The translations under genes were made by a program, and so were the position numbers. The notes beneath the pieces were generated by a model. That model was not told the origin of the DNA. It saw nothing but the letters and a program-made list of their open reading frames with translations, and did not search any database. From Marinicella litoralis (GTDB lineage Bacteria > Pseudomonadota > Gammaproteobacteria > Xanthomonadales > Marinicellaceae), in the NCBI RefSeq assembly GCF_002591915.1, contig NZ_NIHB01000004.1:22678-79227 (forward strand): 56,550 bases of DNA. The letters are read 5' to 3'. This document shows, in pieces, positions 44,012 to 53,682 of this stretch. The first letter of the stretch is position 1; every line of letters begins with the position of its first letter.

Positions 44012-46258
44012 TTGTTGGACCATGTCAGTTAAATGCTTGAGGTATTCATTGTCTGAAGATGTCCACAAGTCGGCTGATTTTTGTTGGCAAAGGTTCATGG
44101 TTTTAAGTGCTTTTATTTGCTGACCCAATTGTTCATGGGTTTGCGCCATCAGTTTAAGGTAAGGCAGCGCAAATGGTTTGTATTTGGTAGATTCTTGTAA
44201 TGCCTTCATGGCCAAATCGGCTTGATTTTGCGATAAATATATTTCAGCCAAGGTGTTATTGATGTTGATCAATGATTCACCATCTTCATTCTGTAAGGCT
44301 TGTTGTTTGGCCTTTTGCAACAACTCAAGAGCGATGTCGGACTTGTTCTCTTGCCATTTAATTCGTGCCATGAACCAATCCAATCGAGGTTGCATGCGAA
44401 TTTCATGTTGTTGATCTATGTGCTGTTGCAATTCATCTATCAATGGCTTGGTTTTTTCTAACTCCCCAGTGTCAACATACAAACTCAAAGCCAACATGTT
44501 ATTTTTAATCAACGCCCTACCATTGTTGGTCGAAGATGCCAAATCAAAATGTTGCTTGAGTTGACGCTGTGCTTCTGGCCATTGTTTTTGTTCTCTGGCC
44601 ATGTCAAAAAACAATTGTTTTGCAGCCATTTGCATGGCCGGATATTCAATTTCAATGGCAATTTTTTCTAGTTGTTGTGCCATTTTTCTGGCTTTGTTGT
44701 GTTCACCTTGAACCATCAATACATAGGTTAACTCATTCAAAGTAGCGCCTTCGCCCAGTTTAAATCCAATTGATTGGGTAATGGCCAGAGATTCATTCAG
44801 ATAGGCTTCGGCCAGCGTGTAATTGGCTTGTTGGCTGGCTATTCGTGCCAAAGCTGATAATGTTTTGGCCGCACCCAGAGAATCATGGTTGCGTTCAAAC
44901 AAATCCAAAGCTTGTTGTAAATGATGCTGGGCTGATTCTATGTGCCCAAGTTTTTGTTGGATGGACCCTTTTAATGCCAATGTGCTGGCAAGCAACGCCA
45001 CATTTTCTGATTCATTTAAATATTCAAGGACCACATCTAATTGTTGGTCGGCAACTGTGGCTTGGTTGGTGTTAACCAAAACATAACTGTATTCATAGCG
45101 TGCCTTTAATAGAGGTAGGGATACTTGGTCTTTGTATTTGGTAAATAACTCTGTATACAAAGCAATGGCTTCATCGTATTTCCCCAGGGTGTCCAATACA
45201 TAGGCTTTAAGGGAAAAACTGGCTATATTTAATTCAGTGCTGATTGGTAATTGTAGCAAAGTGTTTAATGTTGCCAGTGATTCATCGTGTTGGTTTTGTA
45301 AAGACAATACATGCGCCAATTGGTACTGAGCCAAGTAAAAAGTTGGTGCCTCTTCAGTGATGAGGTCAAGTTGTTTGCGTGCTTTGTCATAGTCATGACT
45401 GTTTAAACTTTCCATGGCACGGAGGTATAACTCTGCCACATGATCACTGGGTGGCAACAAATAGGTTTCAGTAGGACTGTGCGTATTTAATGAAAGTGCG
45501 GACTGCAGCCAGTCTGTAGCACTTTGTAAAACATGGCCCAAATGTTCCCCGTTGAATATTTGAGAAATGTTTTTGTTGTGTTGTGAAACAGTGACTGTCA
45601 ATTGAAAGTTTCCATCAATTTGTTCCATTTGAGATTCAATGGTTTGCAATCGGGGCATAAACGTCTGCTGATTAACAATGAATTGTTGATCGTCAACAAA
45701 TTGTGGTTTATCGACAAAGTCCACAACAGTCGCTAAACCAGAATAATGTATCCATTGGGACAGCAGTTGTTCGGTGCCTATTTGTGCCCATTGTTGTTTG
45801 GATTCTGCAGCAGGTATGAGCAACACTTGTGGTTTAATTGTGGGTTGATTTGGTTGTGGCTTAAATGGCCAGCCAACGATAATTAAAACCAATATTACGG
45901 CAACGGCCATTAACCATTGCCATCGTTTGGGTTCTTTGGATGGTTGGTCGATCAATGATTCCACTGTGGGTACAAATTTAACACCTTGCCCATAAACCAC
46001 TTCAATGTAGTCGCCTTCTTGGTATTGGTTGAGCGTTTTCCTTAGTTTAGAAATACTTTGATCAATGGTGTTGTCGCTGACTATGCGACCAGCCCATACA
46101 TGTTCAACCAAATCATCTTTGCTGTGAATTTTTTCTTGATTAATCAACAAATAATGCAATAAATCATAACTTCTTTTGGTGAGAGTGACAGGTTGATTTC
46201 GATGGTTTAGCTCTCTCAGTTCTGTGTTGAGGACAAAGTCAGAGAAACGATACTTCAT
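43979..46258 (-). CDS. Membrane-bound winged-helix regulator with TPR repeats (CadC-like architecture)
   Basis: 759 residues. The N-terminal OmpR/ToxR-type winged helix (1-98) has L-T-K-R-S-Y-D-L-L-H-Y-L and Q-S-I-S-K-L-R-K-T-L. One membrane helix (about 133-152) follows. The remaining ~600 residues lie outside the cytoplasm and are mostly TPR helices (about 275-740, with Y-x-x-A-x-x-L-x-x and L-x-L-x-P spacing, e.g. L-G-K-Y-D-E-A-I-A-L-Y). One-component regulators of this layout sense periplasmic signals. Targets unknown. The neighbours are secreted-protein genes. Confidence 0.86.
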   Translation of the reverse strand: MKYRFSDFVLNTELRELNHRNQPVTLTKRSYDLLHYLLINQEKIHSKDDLVEHVWAGRIVSDNTIDQSISKLRKTLNQYQEGDYIEVVYGQGVKFVPTVESLIDQPSKEPKRWQWLMAVAVILVLIIVGWPFKPQPNQPTIKPQVLLIPAAESKQQWAQIGTEQLLSQWIHYSGLATVVDFVDKPQFVDDQQFIVNQQTFMPRLQTIESQMEQIDGNFQLTVTVSQHNKNISQIFNGEHLGHVLQSATDWLQSALSLNTHSPTETYLLPPSDHVAELYLRAMESLNSHDYDKARKQLDLITEEAPTFYLAQYQLAHVLSLQNQHDESLATLNTLLQLPISTELNIASFSLKAYVLDTLGKYDEAIALYTELFTKYKDQVSLPLLKARYEYSYVLVNTNQATVADQQLDVVLEYLNESENVALLASTLALKGSIQQKLGHIESAQHHLQQALDLFERNHDSLGAAKTLSALARIASQQANYTLAEAYLNESLAITQSIGFKLGEGATLNELTYVLMVQGEHNKARKMAQQLEKIAIEIEYPAMQMAAKQLFFDMAREQKQWPEAQRQLKQHFDLASSTNNGRALIKNNMLALSLYVDTGELEKTKPLIDELQQHIDQQHEIRMQPRLDWFMARIKWQENKSDIALELLQKAKQQALQNEDGESLININNTLAEIYLSQNQADLAMKALQESTKYKPFALPYLKLMAQTHEQLGQQIKALKTMNLCQQKSADLWTSSDNEYLKHLTDMVQQSSAVDEPQHQ

Positions 46259-46329
46259 ACATGTGGTTAATGATCAAAACCATTATCTTAGCATTTTACA
46301 AAAACAATGGCAGCTTCAAAAAGTGGTAT

Positions 46330-46359
46330 AAAATGGCTGAACTGAAGTTCAGCCATTTT
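46330..46359 (-). terminator. Terminator after the class V aminotransferase gene
   Basis: Perfect 13-bp stem (46330-46342 with 46347-46359) with a 4-base loop, ending in TTTT on the minus strand just beyond the gene's stop at 46362. The T-run is longer on the plus strand, so it works in both directions. Confidence 0.82.
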
Positions 46360-46361
46360 TT

Positions 46362-48050
46362 TTAAACGATAAATTGGTTCAAATGCTCTATCTCAGGAAG
46401 TGACTGTGGTTTTCTGACAGGTAAGGACTTGGCTGCTGTTCTGAGTGTTTCGGCTTCTTGAAGAAACTGTTTGTATAACGAAGTTCTTAACATGGGTGAC
46501 AGCGGTTGTGGGTTGTCTATGTCTTGTTTAAAGGCTTCGTCTAATGACAGTTCAGGACATTTGCCATCGTCGTTGATGTGTTGCCAACAAGCTTGTTTCA
46601 AACAAAACTTATACCAGGGTAAAAATTCAGCACCATTCTCGGCAATAAATTTTACAGAATCAATGATGTACTGAACTTCTGGTTCATCCATGATGTAGTG
46701 AAAACCAACCCGACACCAACCGGGTTTGATGCCATGATAGCCTTGTTGAATCAAAGCCCGATATTGTTCAGAGGTTTCTTCATCAATGCCCAGCAGTTGA
46801 TGGCCATAAGGGCCAGCACAAGAACAGCCAGCTCTTGACTGGATGCCGAATAAATCATTCAACAAAACAGTGACGAATTTAGGATGCAGGTATTTACCTG
46901 ATGCTGTTTTGATATTAAAGGAGACAATTCCCACTCTGTTTTTTGGGTCTTGATCCCCTAAAATTTCAATCCTGGGGTGTTGTTTCCATTCATTGAATGA
47001 AAGGTTCAACCATTTTTGTTCAATGTCATGTATTTGATCAACACCAAACCTGTCTTTGACTTCAAAACACAAAGCAGCTCGCATGATTTGTAACACACCG
47101 GGGGTTCCGGCTTTTTCACGTTCTTCAATGTCTTCAATAAAATCATGATCATGTCTGGCCACATAACTGACCGTACCGCCACCAGAAACTGTGGGTCGAA
47201 GTGCGGTTTGGTAGATTTTTTTATTAAACACCAAGACGCCGGTTGAACCGGGTCCACCCAAAAATTTATGTGGTGACAGGAATACAGCATCGTAATAGCC
47301 CAATGGGTCGTCTTTGGGGTGCATGTTGATGTCAACATAGGGTGCGCTGGCCGCAAAATCAAAAAATGCCAAGGCATCATGTTGATGTAACAAACGAGCA
47401 ATTTCACGATTGTGTGAGATTAAACCAGATACATTGGAAGCGGCTGAAAATGAACCAATTTTCAATCGGTTTTTATAGGCGTCGTTGGTTAAATGCACTT
47501 CTAATTGGGCTAAATCGGCGTGGCCCCTTTCATCCAAGTCCAACTCGATCACTTCACACAAGCCATCACGCCAAGAAATTTCATTGCTGTGATGCTCATA
47601 GGGGCCGACGAAAATCACGGGTGACTGGGCTTTAATTTTATCCAAGTCACAATCAGCTGATCGTTCAATTTGTGCCCTGGTAGCTGGTGGAAGGTAAGTG
47701 CCCAAAATCTGCTGAATCTTATTGATGGCACCGGTGGCTCCAGTTCCAGTACAAATGATGCGATCGTTTTCATTGGCGCCCAAGGAGTCTTTGATTCGCT
47801 GCTCAGCATCATGTAACAGGCGAGTCATTGAACGTCCCGTCATGTCATCTTCCGTATGGGTGTTGGCATAATGACGCTGTAGCTTCATTAAGTATTTTTC
47901 GATAAAAGTCAGGGTACGACCTGAGGCAGTGTAATCACAATAAGTCATCAGTCGTTGACCAAAAGGCGTACAAAACGGAGCATCCACACCAATAATGGCT
48001 TGGCGTAAGCAGTCAGGTTTTAAATTATTATCAGTTATGCTCATAATCAT
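46362..48050 (-). CDS. Class V aminotransferase-fold PLP enzyme (cysteine desulfurase-like)
   Basis: 562 residues, longer than the usual ~400. Motifs: Y-C-D-Y-T-A-S-G-R (37-45), T-G-T-G-A-T-G-A-I-N-K, G-P-Y-E-H-H-S-N-E, D-F-A-A-S-A-P-Y, and the PLP lysine in L-S-P-H-K-F-L-G-G-P-G. The R-A-G-C-S-C-A-G-P-Y-G-H loop holds cysteines where desulfurases carry their catalytic Cys. The last ~120 residues are an extra domain. It lies downstream of metK-ahcY-metF on the same strand, 105 bases after metF. A role in sulfur or selenium transfer is plausible, not proven. Confidence 0.8.
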   Translation of the reverse strand: MIMSITDNNLKPDCLRQAIIGVDAPFCTPFGQRLMTYCDYTASGRTLTFIEKYLMKLQRHYANTHTEDDMTGRSMTRLLHDAEQRIKDSLGANENDRIICTGTGATGAINKIQQILGTYLPPATRAQIERSADCDLDKIKAQSPVIFVGPYEHHSNEISWRDGLCEVIELDLDERGHADLAQLEVHLTNDAYKNRLKIGSFSAASNVSGLISHNREIARLLHQHDALAFFDFAASAPYVDINMHPKDDPLGYYDAVFLSPHKFLGGPGSTGVLVFNKKIYQTALRPTVSGGGTVSYVARHDHDFIEDIEEREKAGTPGVLQIMRAALCFEVKDRFGVDQIHDIEQKWLNLSFNEWKQHPRIEILGDQDPKNRVGIVSFNIKTASGKYLHPKFVTVLLNDLFGIQSRAGCSCAGPYGHQLLGIDEETSEQYRALIQQGYHGIKPGWCRVGFHYIMDEPEVQYIIDSVKFIAENGAEFLPWYKFCLKQACWQHINDDGKCPELSLDEAFKQDIDNPQPLSPMLRTSLYKQFLQEAETLRTAAKSLPVRKPQSLPEIEHLNQFIV

Positions 48051-48155
48051 GTTCTCTTTTATCAGCTGAGCATTTTAGTTGACTGCAGCCGTTTAATACA
48101 GCCTTGAATATCAAAATATTAGAAAAAACTTAAGTAGTTGATATCAGCCAATTAT

Positions 48156-49010
48156 TTACTGCAGGGCTTCAACCACATCTAACGTGGCTTTGGCTCGATT
48201 TAAGGTATAAAAGTGAATTCCGGGAACGCCTTGGTCTAACAGTTGTTGGCATAATTTTATGGTGAATTCAGTGCCGAACTGCTGGATGGATTTGCGGTCA
48301 TCGCCATAGCTTTGTAATTTATATTGTAACCAACGAGGCATATCGGTGCCACAAAAACCACAAAAGCGCTTGATGTTGGAAAAGTTGGTAATGGGCATGA
48401 TGCCTGGCGTAATCGGGGTGTCTATACCTGCTTTTTCACAGTGGTCAACATAATTGAAGTAAGCGTCAGGGTTGAAAAAAAACTGAGTAATGGCTCGATT
48501 GACTCCAGCATCTACTTTTTGTTTGAAGTATTTGATTTCAGATTCAAAGGATTCAGTTTCAGGGTGAATTTCAGGGTAGCAACCTACCGTGATATTGAAT
48601 GTGTTGGGGTATTTCTCATGAATGAACTCAATCAATTCATTGGCATACCGAAAATAGCCAACTGAGCCCATACCAGAGGGCACATCACCTCGCAAGGCCA
48701 ATATATCAGTGATGCCATGTTGGATGTATTGATTCAACAAGTCTTCAATTTCTTGTGGTGTTCCACCCATACATGAAAGGTGGGGGATGACCTTGGGTGT
48801 TTCGTGGGTTTTGAGCTCAAGAACCGTTTCTGCAGTGGCAGTGATGGTCGATCCACCGGCACCAAAAGTGACTGAGAAAAAATCTGGGTTGAGTTTTCTG
48901 AGTTTTTCTTGGGTATCTAACAAAATTACTTTCTGCTCCGGTGTTTTTGGAGGGAAAAATTCGAAGCTCAGACCGAACTGTTTTTGCTTATTCATTTTAT
49001 TATCACTCAT
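48156..49010 (-). CDS. metF: 5,10-methylenetetrahydrofolate reductase
   Basis: About 284 residues, FAD TIM barrel making 5-methyl-THF for methionine synthesis. Motifs: F-G-L-S-F-E-F-F-P-P-K-T, V-T-F-G-A-G-G-S-T, H-L-S-C-M-G, L-A-L-R-G-D-V-P and C-Y-P-E-I-H-P, with F-F-F-N-P-D-A-Y-F. The frame runs to 49049, but those codons would lie in the stem-loop of a terminator. The ATG at 49010 (M-S-D-N-K-M-N) or at 48995 is more likely. No clear Shine-Dalgarno is present. Confidence 0.94.
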   Translation of the reverse strand: MSDNKMNKQKQFGLSFEFFPPKTPEQKVILLDTQEKLRKLNPDFFSVTFGAGGSTITATAETVLELKTHETPKVIPHLSCMGGTPQEIEDLLNQYIQHGITDILALRGDVPSGMGSVGYFRYANELIEFIHEKYPNTFNITVGCYPEIHPETESFESEIKYFKQKVDAGVNRAITQFFFNPDAYFNYVDHCEKAGIDTPITPGIMPITNFSNIKRFCGFCGTDMPRWLQYKLQSYGDDRKSIQQFGTEFTIKLCQQLLDQGVPGIHFYTLNRAKATLDVVEALQ

Positions 49011-49037
49011 AAAAAAAGCCAGACGTTGCCTGGCTTT
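49011..49037 (-). terminator. Intrinsic terminator touching the metF start codon
   Basis: On the minus strand, the stem AAAGCCAG / CTGGCTTT (49030-49037 with 49015-49022) and a 7-base loop are followed by seven T in total (49011-49017). The metF ATG is at 49010-49008. It lies 37 bases past the ahcY stop, so it can end ahcY transcripts or attenuate read-through into metF. Confidence 0.78.
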
Positions 49038-49073
49038 GAATTCATACAAAAAAATTGTGTGTTGCTGATAACA

Positions 49074-50495
49074 TTAATATCTGTAGTGTTCAGGCTTATA
49101 AGGGCCAGCCACTTCAACACCAATGTATTTGGCTTGCTTGTCAGTCAATGTGGTCAATTTTGCACCAACACGACCTAAATGCAATCTGGCCACTTTTTCA
49201 TCCAAATGCTTAGGTAATACAAATACATTGTTGTCATATTTGTCACCATCTTGATAAAGTTCAATTTGTGCCAACACTTGGTTGGTGAATGAATTTGACA
49301 TCACAAAGCTGGGGTGTCCAGTACCACAACCTAAGTTAACCAAACGGCCTCTGGCCAATAGGATGATGCGTTTTCCATCTTCAAAGATGACATGATCAAC
49401 TTGATCCTTGATCGGATCCCATTCACAATGCTTTTCCAGTGAAGCCACATCAATTTCATTGTCGAAATGTCCAATGTTACAAACAATGGCTTGGTCCTTC
49501 ATCGCTTTCATGTGTTCAAAAGTGATGATTTGGTAATTACCTGTGGTTGTTACAAATATGTCAGCATCCTTTACGGCATCTTCTAAAGTCACGACTTGGT
49601 AACCTTCCATTGATGCTTGTAAGGCGCAAATAGGGTCAATCTCGGTGACCGCAACGATGGCACCCAAAGCGCGCAATGAGGCTGCTGATCCTTTGCCCAC
49701 GTCACCAAAACCACAAACCACTGCTTTTTTACCAGCGATCATGACATCAGTGGCTCGTTTGATGGCATCAACCAATGATTCACGACAACCGTATAAGTTA
49801 TCGAATTTAGATTTGGTTACGGAATCATTCACATTGATGGCTGGGAACGGTAAGTCGCCCGATTTAGCCATGTCATATAAACGTTTAACACCTGTGGTGG
49901 TTTCTTCAGTCACACCTTGGATTGAAGCCAACGTTTTGCTGTACCAACCTGGTTTGCTGGCTAATCGTTTCTTGATTGAAGCGAACAAAAATGTTTCTTC
50001 TTCAGAACCTGGGTTATCCAATACGCTGGCATCTTTTTCAGCTTTGCTACCTAAGATCAATAACATGGTGGCATCACCACCGTCGTCTAAGATCATATTA
50101 GGAGCACCGCCATCAGACCATTCCATGATTCTGTGGGTGTATTCCCAGTACTCTTCCAATGATTCACCTTTGACTGCGAATACGGGAATGCCTTGATCTG
50201 CCATGGCAGCGGCTGCGTGATCTTGGGTTGAGTAAATGTTACAAGAAGCCCAGCGAACATCAGCGCCCAAAGAGCGCAGGGATTCAATCAATACTGCCGT
50301 TTGGATGGTCATGTGTAAAGAACCAGCAATACGAGCACCTTTCAATGGTTGGCTGTCTTTGTATTCTGCTCTGATTTGAACCAATCCAGGCATTTCTGTT
50401 TCGGCGATTCTGATTTCTTTGTGTCCAAACGCTGCCAAGCCAATATCGGCAATGACATAGTCAGGTTGTATGTTTTTAACTGTTTCAGTTGTCAT
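49074..50495 (-). CDS. ahcY: Adenosylhomocysteinase
   Basis: 473 residues, NAD-dependent hydrolysis of S-adenosylhomocysteine to adenosine and homocysteine. Motifs: [39 protein letters not shown], the NAD loop [24 protein letters not shown], and the C-terminal K-Y-x-x-x-x-x-x-G-P-Y-K-P-x-H-Y-R-Y. Contains the ~40-residue insertion of bacterial forms. Lies 39 bases after metK. Confidence 0.98.
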   Translation of the reverse strand: MTTETVKNIQPDYVIADIGLAAFGHKEIRIAETEMPGLVQIRAEYKDSQPLKGARIAGSLHMTIQTAVLIESLRSLGADVRWASCNIYSTQDHAAAAMADQGIPVFAVKGESLEEYWEYTHRIMEWSDGGAPNMILDDGGDATMLLILGSKAEKDASVLDNPGSEEETFLFASIKKRLASKPGWYSKTLASIQGVTEETTTGVKRLYDMAKSGDLPFPAINVNDSVTKSKFDNLYGCRESLVDAIKRATDVMIAGKKAVVCGFGDVGKGSAASLRALGAIVAVTEIDPICALQASMEGYQVVTLEDAVKDADIFVTTTGNYQIITFEHMKAMKDQAIVCNIGHFDNEIDVASLEKHCEWDPIKDQVDHVIFEDGKRIILLARGRLVNLGCGTGHPSFVMSNSFTNQVLAQIELYQDGDKYDNNVFVLPKHLDEKVARLHLGRVGAKLTTLTDKQAKYIGVEVAGPYKPEHYRY

Positions 50496-50534
50496 ATATA
50501 TTCTCTAATTTAGTGTTTTTGTGGTTAAGTTTTT

Positions 50535-51692
50535 TTATAAGCCAGCTTCTGATCTGAGCAAGGCTGCTTTGTCAGTGCGTTCCCATGTAAAGTCAGCATC
50601 TTCACGACCCATGTGGCCATAAGCTGCCGTTTTCTGGTAAATAGGACGCAATAAATCCAAGCTGGTAATGATGCCAAAAGGCCTGAGGTCAAAATGTTCT
50701 CGAACCAATTTTTCAATGGTGCTTTCTGATACTTTGTTGGTACCAAATGTGGTTACACTGATTGAAGTCGGTTCAGCCACGCCAATGGCGTAAGAAACTT
50801 GAATTTCACATCGCTCTGCCAAACCGGCTGCCACGATGTTCTTTGCTACATACCTACAAGCATAGGCTGCAGAACGGTCAACTTTTGATGGGTCTTTACC
50901 AGAAAAAGCGCCACCGCCATGTCTGGCCATACCACCGTAGGTATCTACAATGATTTTACGACCAGTTAAGCCACAATCGCCTACAGGTCCACCAATCACA
51001 AAATTGCCAGTGGGGTTGATGTGAAATTTGGTTTTTGAATCGACCCAATCGGTGGGTAAAACTGGTTTGATGATTGATTCCATCACGCCTTCACGTAAAT
51101 CCGCCAATGACACGTCTGGATCATGTTGAGTGGATAAAACCACGGCATCTATGGCCACTGGTTTGTCATTTTCATAACGGAAGGTCAATTGTGATTTGGC
51201 ATCTGGTCGCAACCAAGGAAGAATTCCTGCTCTTCTGACTTCGGCTTGTTTTTGCACCAACAAATGTGAATAAGTAATGGGCGCAGGCATTAGGACGTCG
51301 GTTTCATTTGAAGCATAACCAAACATCAAACCTTGATCTCCAGCGCCCTGTTCTTCGGGGCTTTGACGATCAACACCCATGTTGATGTCATGTGATTGTT
51401 TACCAATCAAAGACATTACCGCACAACTGTGTCCATCAAAACCAACATCTGAATTGTCATAGCCTATATCGACAATGACTTTTCTAACGACTTCGTCAAG
51501 GTCAATCCAAGTATTGGTGGTGATTTCGCCGGAAACGATGGCTGTTCCGGTTTTCACCATGGTTTCACAAGCGACGCGCGCCTTGGGGTCGTCTTTTATG
51601 ATGGCGTCCAATACGGCATCAGATATTTGGTCGGCTACTTTATCTGGGTGGCCTTCAGAAACAGATTCTGAGGTGAATAAAAAATTGCTCAT
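50535..51692 (-). CDS. metK: S-adenosylmethionine synthetase
   Basis: 385 residues making SAM from methionine and ATP. Motifs: [19 protein letters not shown] (13-31), [12 protein letters not shown] (about 117) and [19 protein letters not shown] (about 258). First gene of the metK-ahcY-metF series. A hairpin lies in its leader. Confidence 0.98.
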   Translation of the reverse strand: MSNFLFTSESVSEGHPDKVADQISDAVLDAIIKDDPKARVACETMVKTGTAIVSGEITTNTWIDLDEVVRKVIVDIGYDNSDVGFDGHSCAVMSLIGKQSHDINMGVDRQSPEEQGAGDQGLMFGYASNETDVLMPAPITYSHLLVQKQAEVRRAGILPWLRPDAKSQLTFRYENDKPVAIDAVVLSTQHDPDVSLADLREGVMESIIKPVLPTDWVDSKTKFHINPTGNFVIGGPVGDCGLTGRKIIVDTYGGMARHGGGAFSGKDPSKVDRSAAYACRYVAKNIVAAGLAERCEIQVSYAIGVAEPTSISVTTFGTNKVSESTIEKLVREHFDLRPFGIITSLDLLRPIYQKTAAYGHMGREDADFTWERTDKAALLRSEAGL

Positions 51693-51698
51693 GGCTGT

Positions 51699-51730
51699 AT
51701 ATATCTCTTAATACGGATAAAGAGATATAT
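51699..51730 (-). promoter_or_regulatory. Leader hairpin just upstream of metK
   Basis: Perfect 11-bp inverted repeat ATATATCTCTT (51699-51709) with 51720-51730 around a 10-base loop, 6 bases before the metK ATG (minus strand). The 3' arm in the transcript contains AAGAGAUAUAUA, and ahcY is preceded by a similar AGAGAATATATATG. The weak Shine-Dalgarno of metK would be paired. It does not match any SAM riboswitch I recognise. Confidence 0.5.
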
Positions 51731-51843
51731 TGTATGTTTTTTTCTGCTTTTGTCTACCATATTTATCGATTATTGCTCATATTCGCTTGTATTTTATTGA
51801 CCTTTACTTATGATGCATGGGTATTTATGACATTTTTTAATCA

Positions 51844-52731
51844 ATGAAAAATTTGAAAGGAATCTTGTTGGCTGTCATTTCAATCGTAAATACCGTGGTT
51901 ATGGTAACGTTGTTGATGGTTTTTGCTGTGTTGAAACTGATCTTGCCCATTGAGGCTGTGCGTTTGTTATTATCAAAGGTGTTGGTTTGGATCGCCGAGA
52001 TGTGGATTCAGGTTAACAGCATGGCTTATCGTTTGTTTCACGGTGATAAGATCATCACTGATGAATTACCAGATCTTGCCAGGGACCAATGGTACTTGGT
52101 TGTAGCCAACCACCAAAGCACTGCAGACATTCCAATCATCCAAGCCGTTTTCAACAAAAAAATCCCTTTCCTTAAATTCTTTTTAAAAAAGGAATTAATT
52201 TGGGTGCCGTTTTTAGGTTTGGCTTGGTGGGCATTGGATTTTCCATTTATGCGAAGGTACAGTCAATCGTATTTAAAAAAACACCCACAAATGAAAGGCA
52301 AAGATTTTGAACAAACAAAGAAATCTTGTGAAAAATTTAAATCATTTCCGACCAGTGTCATCAGCTTTATTGAAGGCACCCGGTTTACTCAGCAAAAACA
52401 TGCCAAACAAAAATCACCTTTTCAGTACTTATTAAAGCCCAAGGCTGGTGGCGTGGCTAACGTGATGGGCAGTATGGGTACAGAGATGAAGCAACTGTTG
52501 TTGATTACAGTCTGTTATGAAAATAATGTACCTGGAATGTGGGATTACCTGTGTGGGAATTTTCATGGAGCAGAGGTAAAATGTGAAAAAATCGTTATAC
52601 CTGATACGCTATTGAACAAAAATTACCAAACTGATGAAAAATTCAAAACGGAATTGTTTAAATGGAGTCATCAATTATGGTATAAACAAGATAAGAAGTT
52701 AAAGGACTTTTATGAGCGAGCAAACATTTAA
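51844..52731 (+). CDS. 1-acyl-glycerol-3-phosphate acyltransferase-like protein (YihG type)
   Basis: 295 residues of the PlsC-type LPLAT family. An N-terminal membrane segment (about 6-38), the catalytic H-x4-D in A-N-H-Q-S-T-A-D-I-P (about 89-98), and the F-I-E-G-T-R motif near 180. K-K-E-L-I-W-V-P-F-L-G lies between. Size and the F-I-E-G-T-R-F-T-Q-Q-K-H block match E. coli YihG. Likely acylates lysophosphatidate, acyl choice unknown. The next gene starts within its last 20 bases. Confidence 0.9.
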   Translation: MKNLKGILLAVISIVNTVVMVTLLMVFAVLKLILPIEAVRLLLSKVLVWIAEMWIQVNSMAYRLFHGDKIITDELPDLARDQWYLVVANHQSTADIPIIQAVFNKKIPFLKFFLKKELIWVPFLGLAWWALDFPFMRRYSQSYLKKHPQMKGKDFEQTKKSCEKFKSFPTSVISFIEGTRFTQQKHAKQKSPFQYLLKPKAGGVANVMGSMGTEMKQLLLITVCYENNVPGMWDYLCGNFHGAEVKCEKIVIPDTLLNKNYQTDEKFKTELFKWSHQLWYKQDKKLKDFYERANI

Positions 52732-53371
52732 AGTTGTATTCAAAGGTAAGATAGACCGAACTATTGGGTTGGCGCGTGCCAAAGCCAATTTTGCTAAGTT
52801 GTTTAAATTGCCAGAATCCAAAGTTGAAGCGATGTTTGATGGCAAAGAAAGGACTTTGAAAAAAGAGATGCCTATGGATAAGGCCAATCACTTCAGAGCG
52901 GTGTTGAAAAAAGCGGGCATCAAAGTCAGTTTAATCAAAAATGAAGTGGAAGAAGTTGAAAAAACCATGGAAGATTGGGAGCTTAATGATCCAGGCACAG
53001 TGATTTTAAGACCCATAAAACCACCGGAAAGACACATTGAAACTTCTCACATTAAGGTCGATATTGATTTTGATCATTTAGAGGACAAACCACAACGCGA
53101 TCCACCTGAAGTTGATATTGATCATATAGTGATAGATGAATCCGAAGAACCGATCATTGTCACCAAAGAGGTTGAAGTACCCAATTTTGATTTCAGTGAA
53201 CTCGATTTAGATGAGGTGGGTTCCATCATCGTACGTCAAAAGAAAATTGAAACGCCAGACATCCCAACTGATGACTTGACTTTGGATGAAGCTGGCAAGC
53301 AAATTGTTGAGAAAAAAGAAATTCCTGAGCCTGAAATAGACATCTCGAACATCACCCTTGATGTGAAATAA
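52712..53371 (+). CDS. Protein with 25-residue tandem repeats, unknown function
   Basis: 219 residues, no signal peptide or membrane helix. The N-terminal 75 residues form a basic helical domain (V-F-K-G-K-I-D-R...N-F-A-K-L-F-K-L-P-E-S-K-V-E-A-M-F-D-G-K) seen at the front of several gammaproteobacterial proteins. From residue 89 to 213, five repeats of exactly 25 residues follow, then the start of a sixth (I-T-L-D-V-K). The best pair begins L-D-L-D-E-V-G-S-I-I-V and L-T-L-D-E-A-G-K-Q-I-V. The repeats are acidic. Overlaps the acyltransferase gene by 20 bases. Confidence 0.72.
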   Translation: MSEQTFKVVFKGKIDRTIGLARAKANFAKLFKLPESKVEAMFDGKERTLKKEMPMDKANHFRAVLKKAGIKVSLIKNEVEEVEKTMEDWELNDPGTVILRPIKPPERHIETSHIKVDIDFDHLEDKPQRDPPEVDIDHIVIDESEEPIIVTKEVEVPNFDFSELDLDEVGSIIVRQKKIETPDIPTDDLTLDEAGKQIVEKKEIPEPEIDISNITLDVK

Positions 53372-53682
53372 ACAGCTAATCCAACATTGTTTCATGTCGC
53401 ATTTTAATGGCTGAATGTCACATTAAATCAGTGAGTTGGAAGGTATTTAATGATTCCTTTAAGTTGTTTTGTAGCAGGTGATTCGCTGCAATTAAAAATG
53501 TTGCAACTTGTAAAATGTGACGCTGTTTGTCAACAATATATTGTAATGTTCTATGTACGTTTTAATCCATTTTATATGGTACTGATTTATGCCTTTATAA
53601 CTCTTTTTTAACAATTTCATATTTAACTGAAGCTGTTTATCTATACAATACCTTTGATTTTAATTAACTAAAAGGTGTGTGG
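53372..53682. other. 311-base AT-rich intergenic region
   Basis: No reading frame, RNA gene or clear terminator seen. It presumably carries the promoter of the large secreted protein at 53683. Confidence 0.5.

Noticed and set aside
47006-47407. 133-codon minus-strand frame inside the class V aminotransferase gene
   Set aside because: Out-of-frame shadow of a gene with clear motifs on the same strand.
49645-50196. 183-codon plus-strand frame opposite ahcY
   Set aside because: It lies wholly antisense to a well-supported essential-type gene and has no recognisable domain.
50496-51843. SAM or SAH riboswitch before metK or ahcY
   Set aside because: Only 39 bases separate metK and ahcY, and the metK leader shows one AT-rich hairpin without the multi-helix cores of known SAM/SAH riboswitches.
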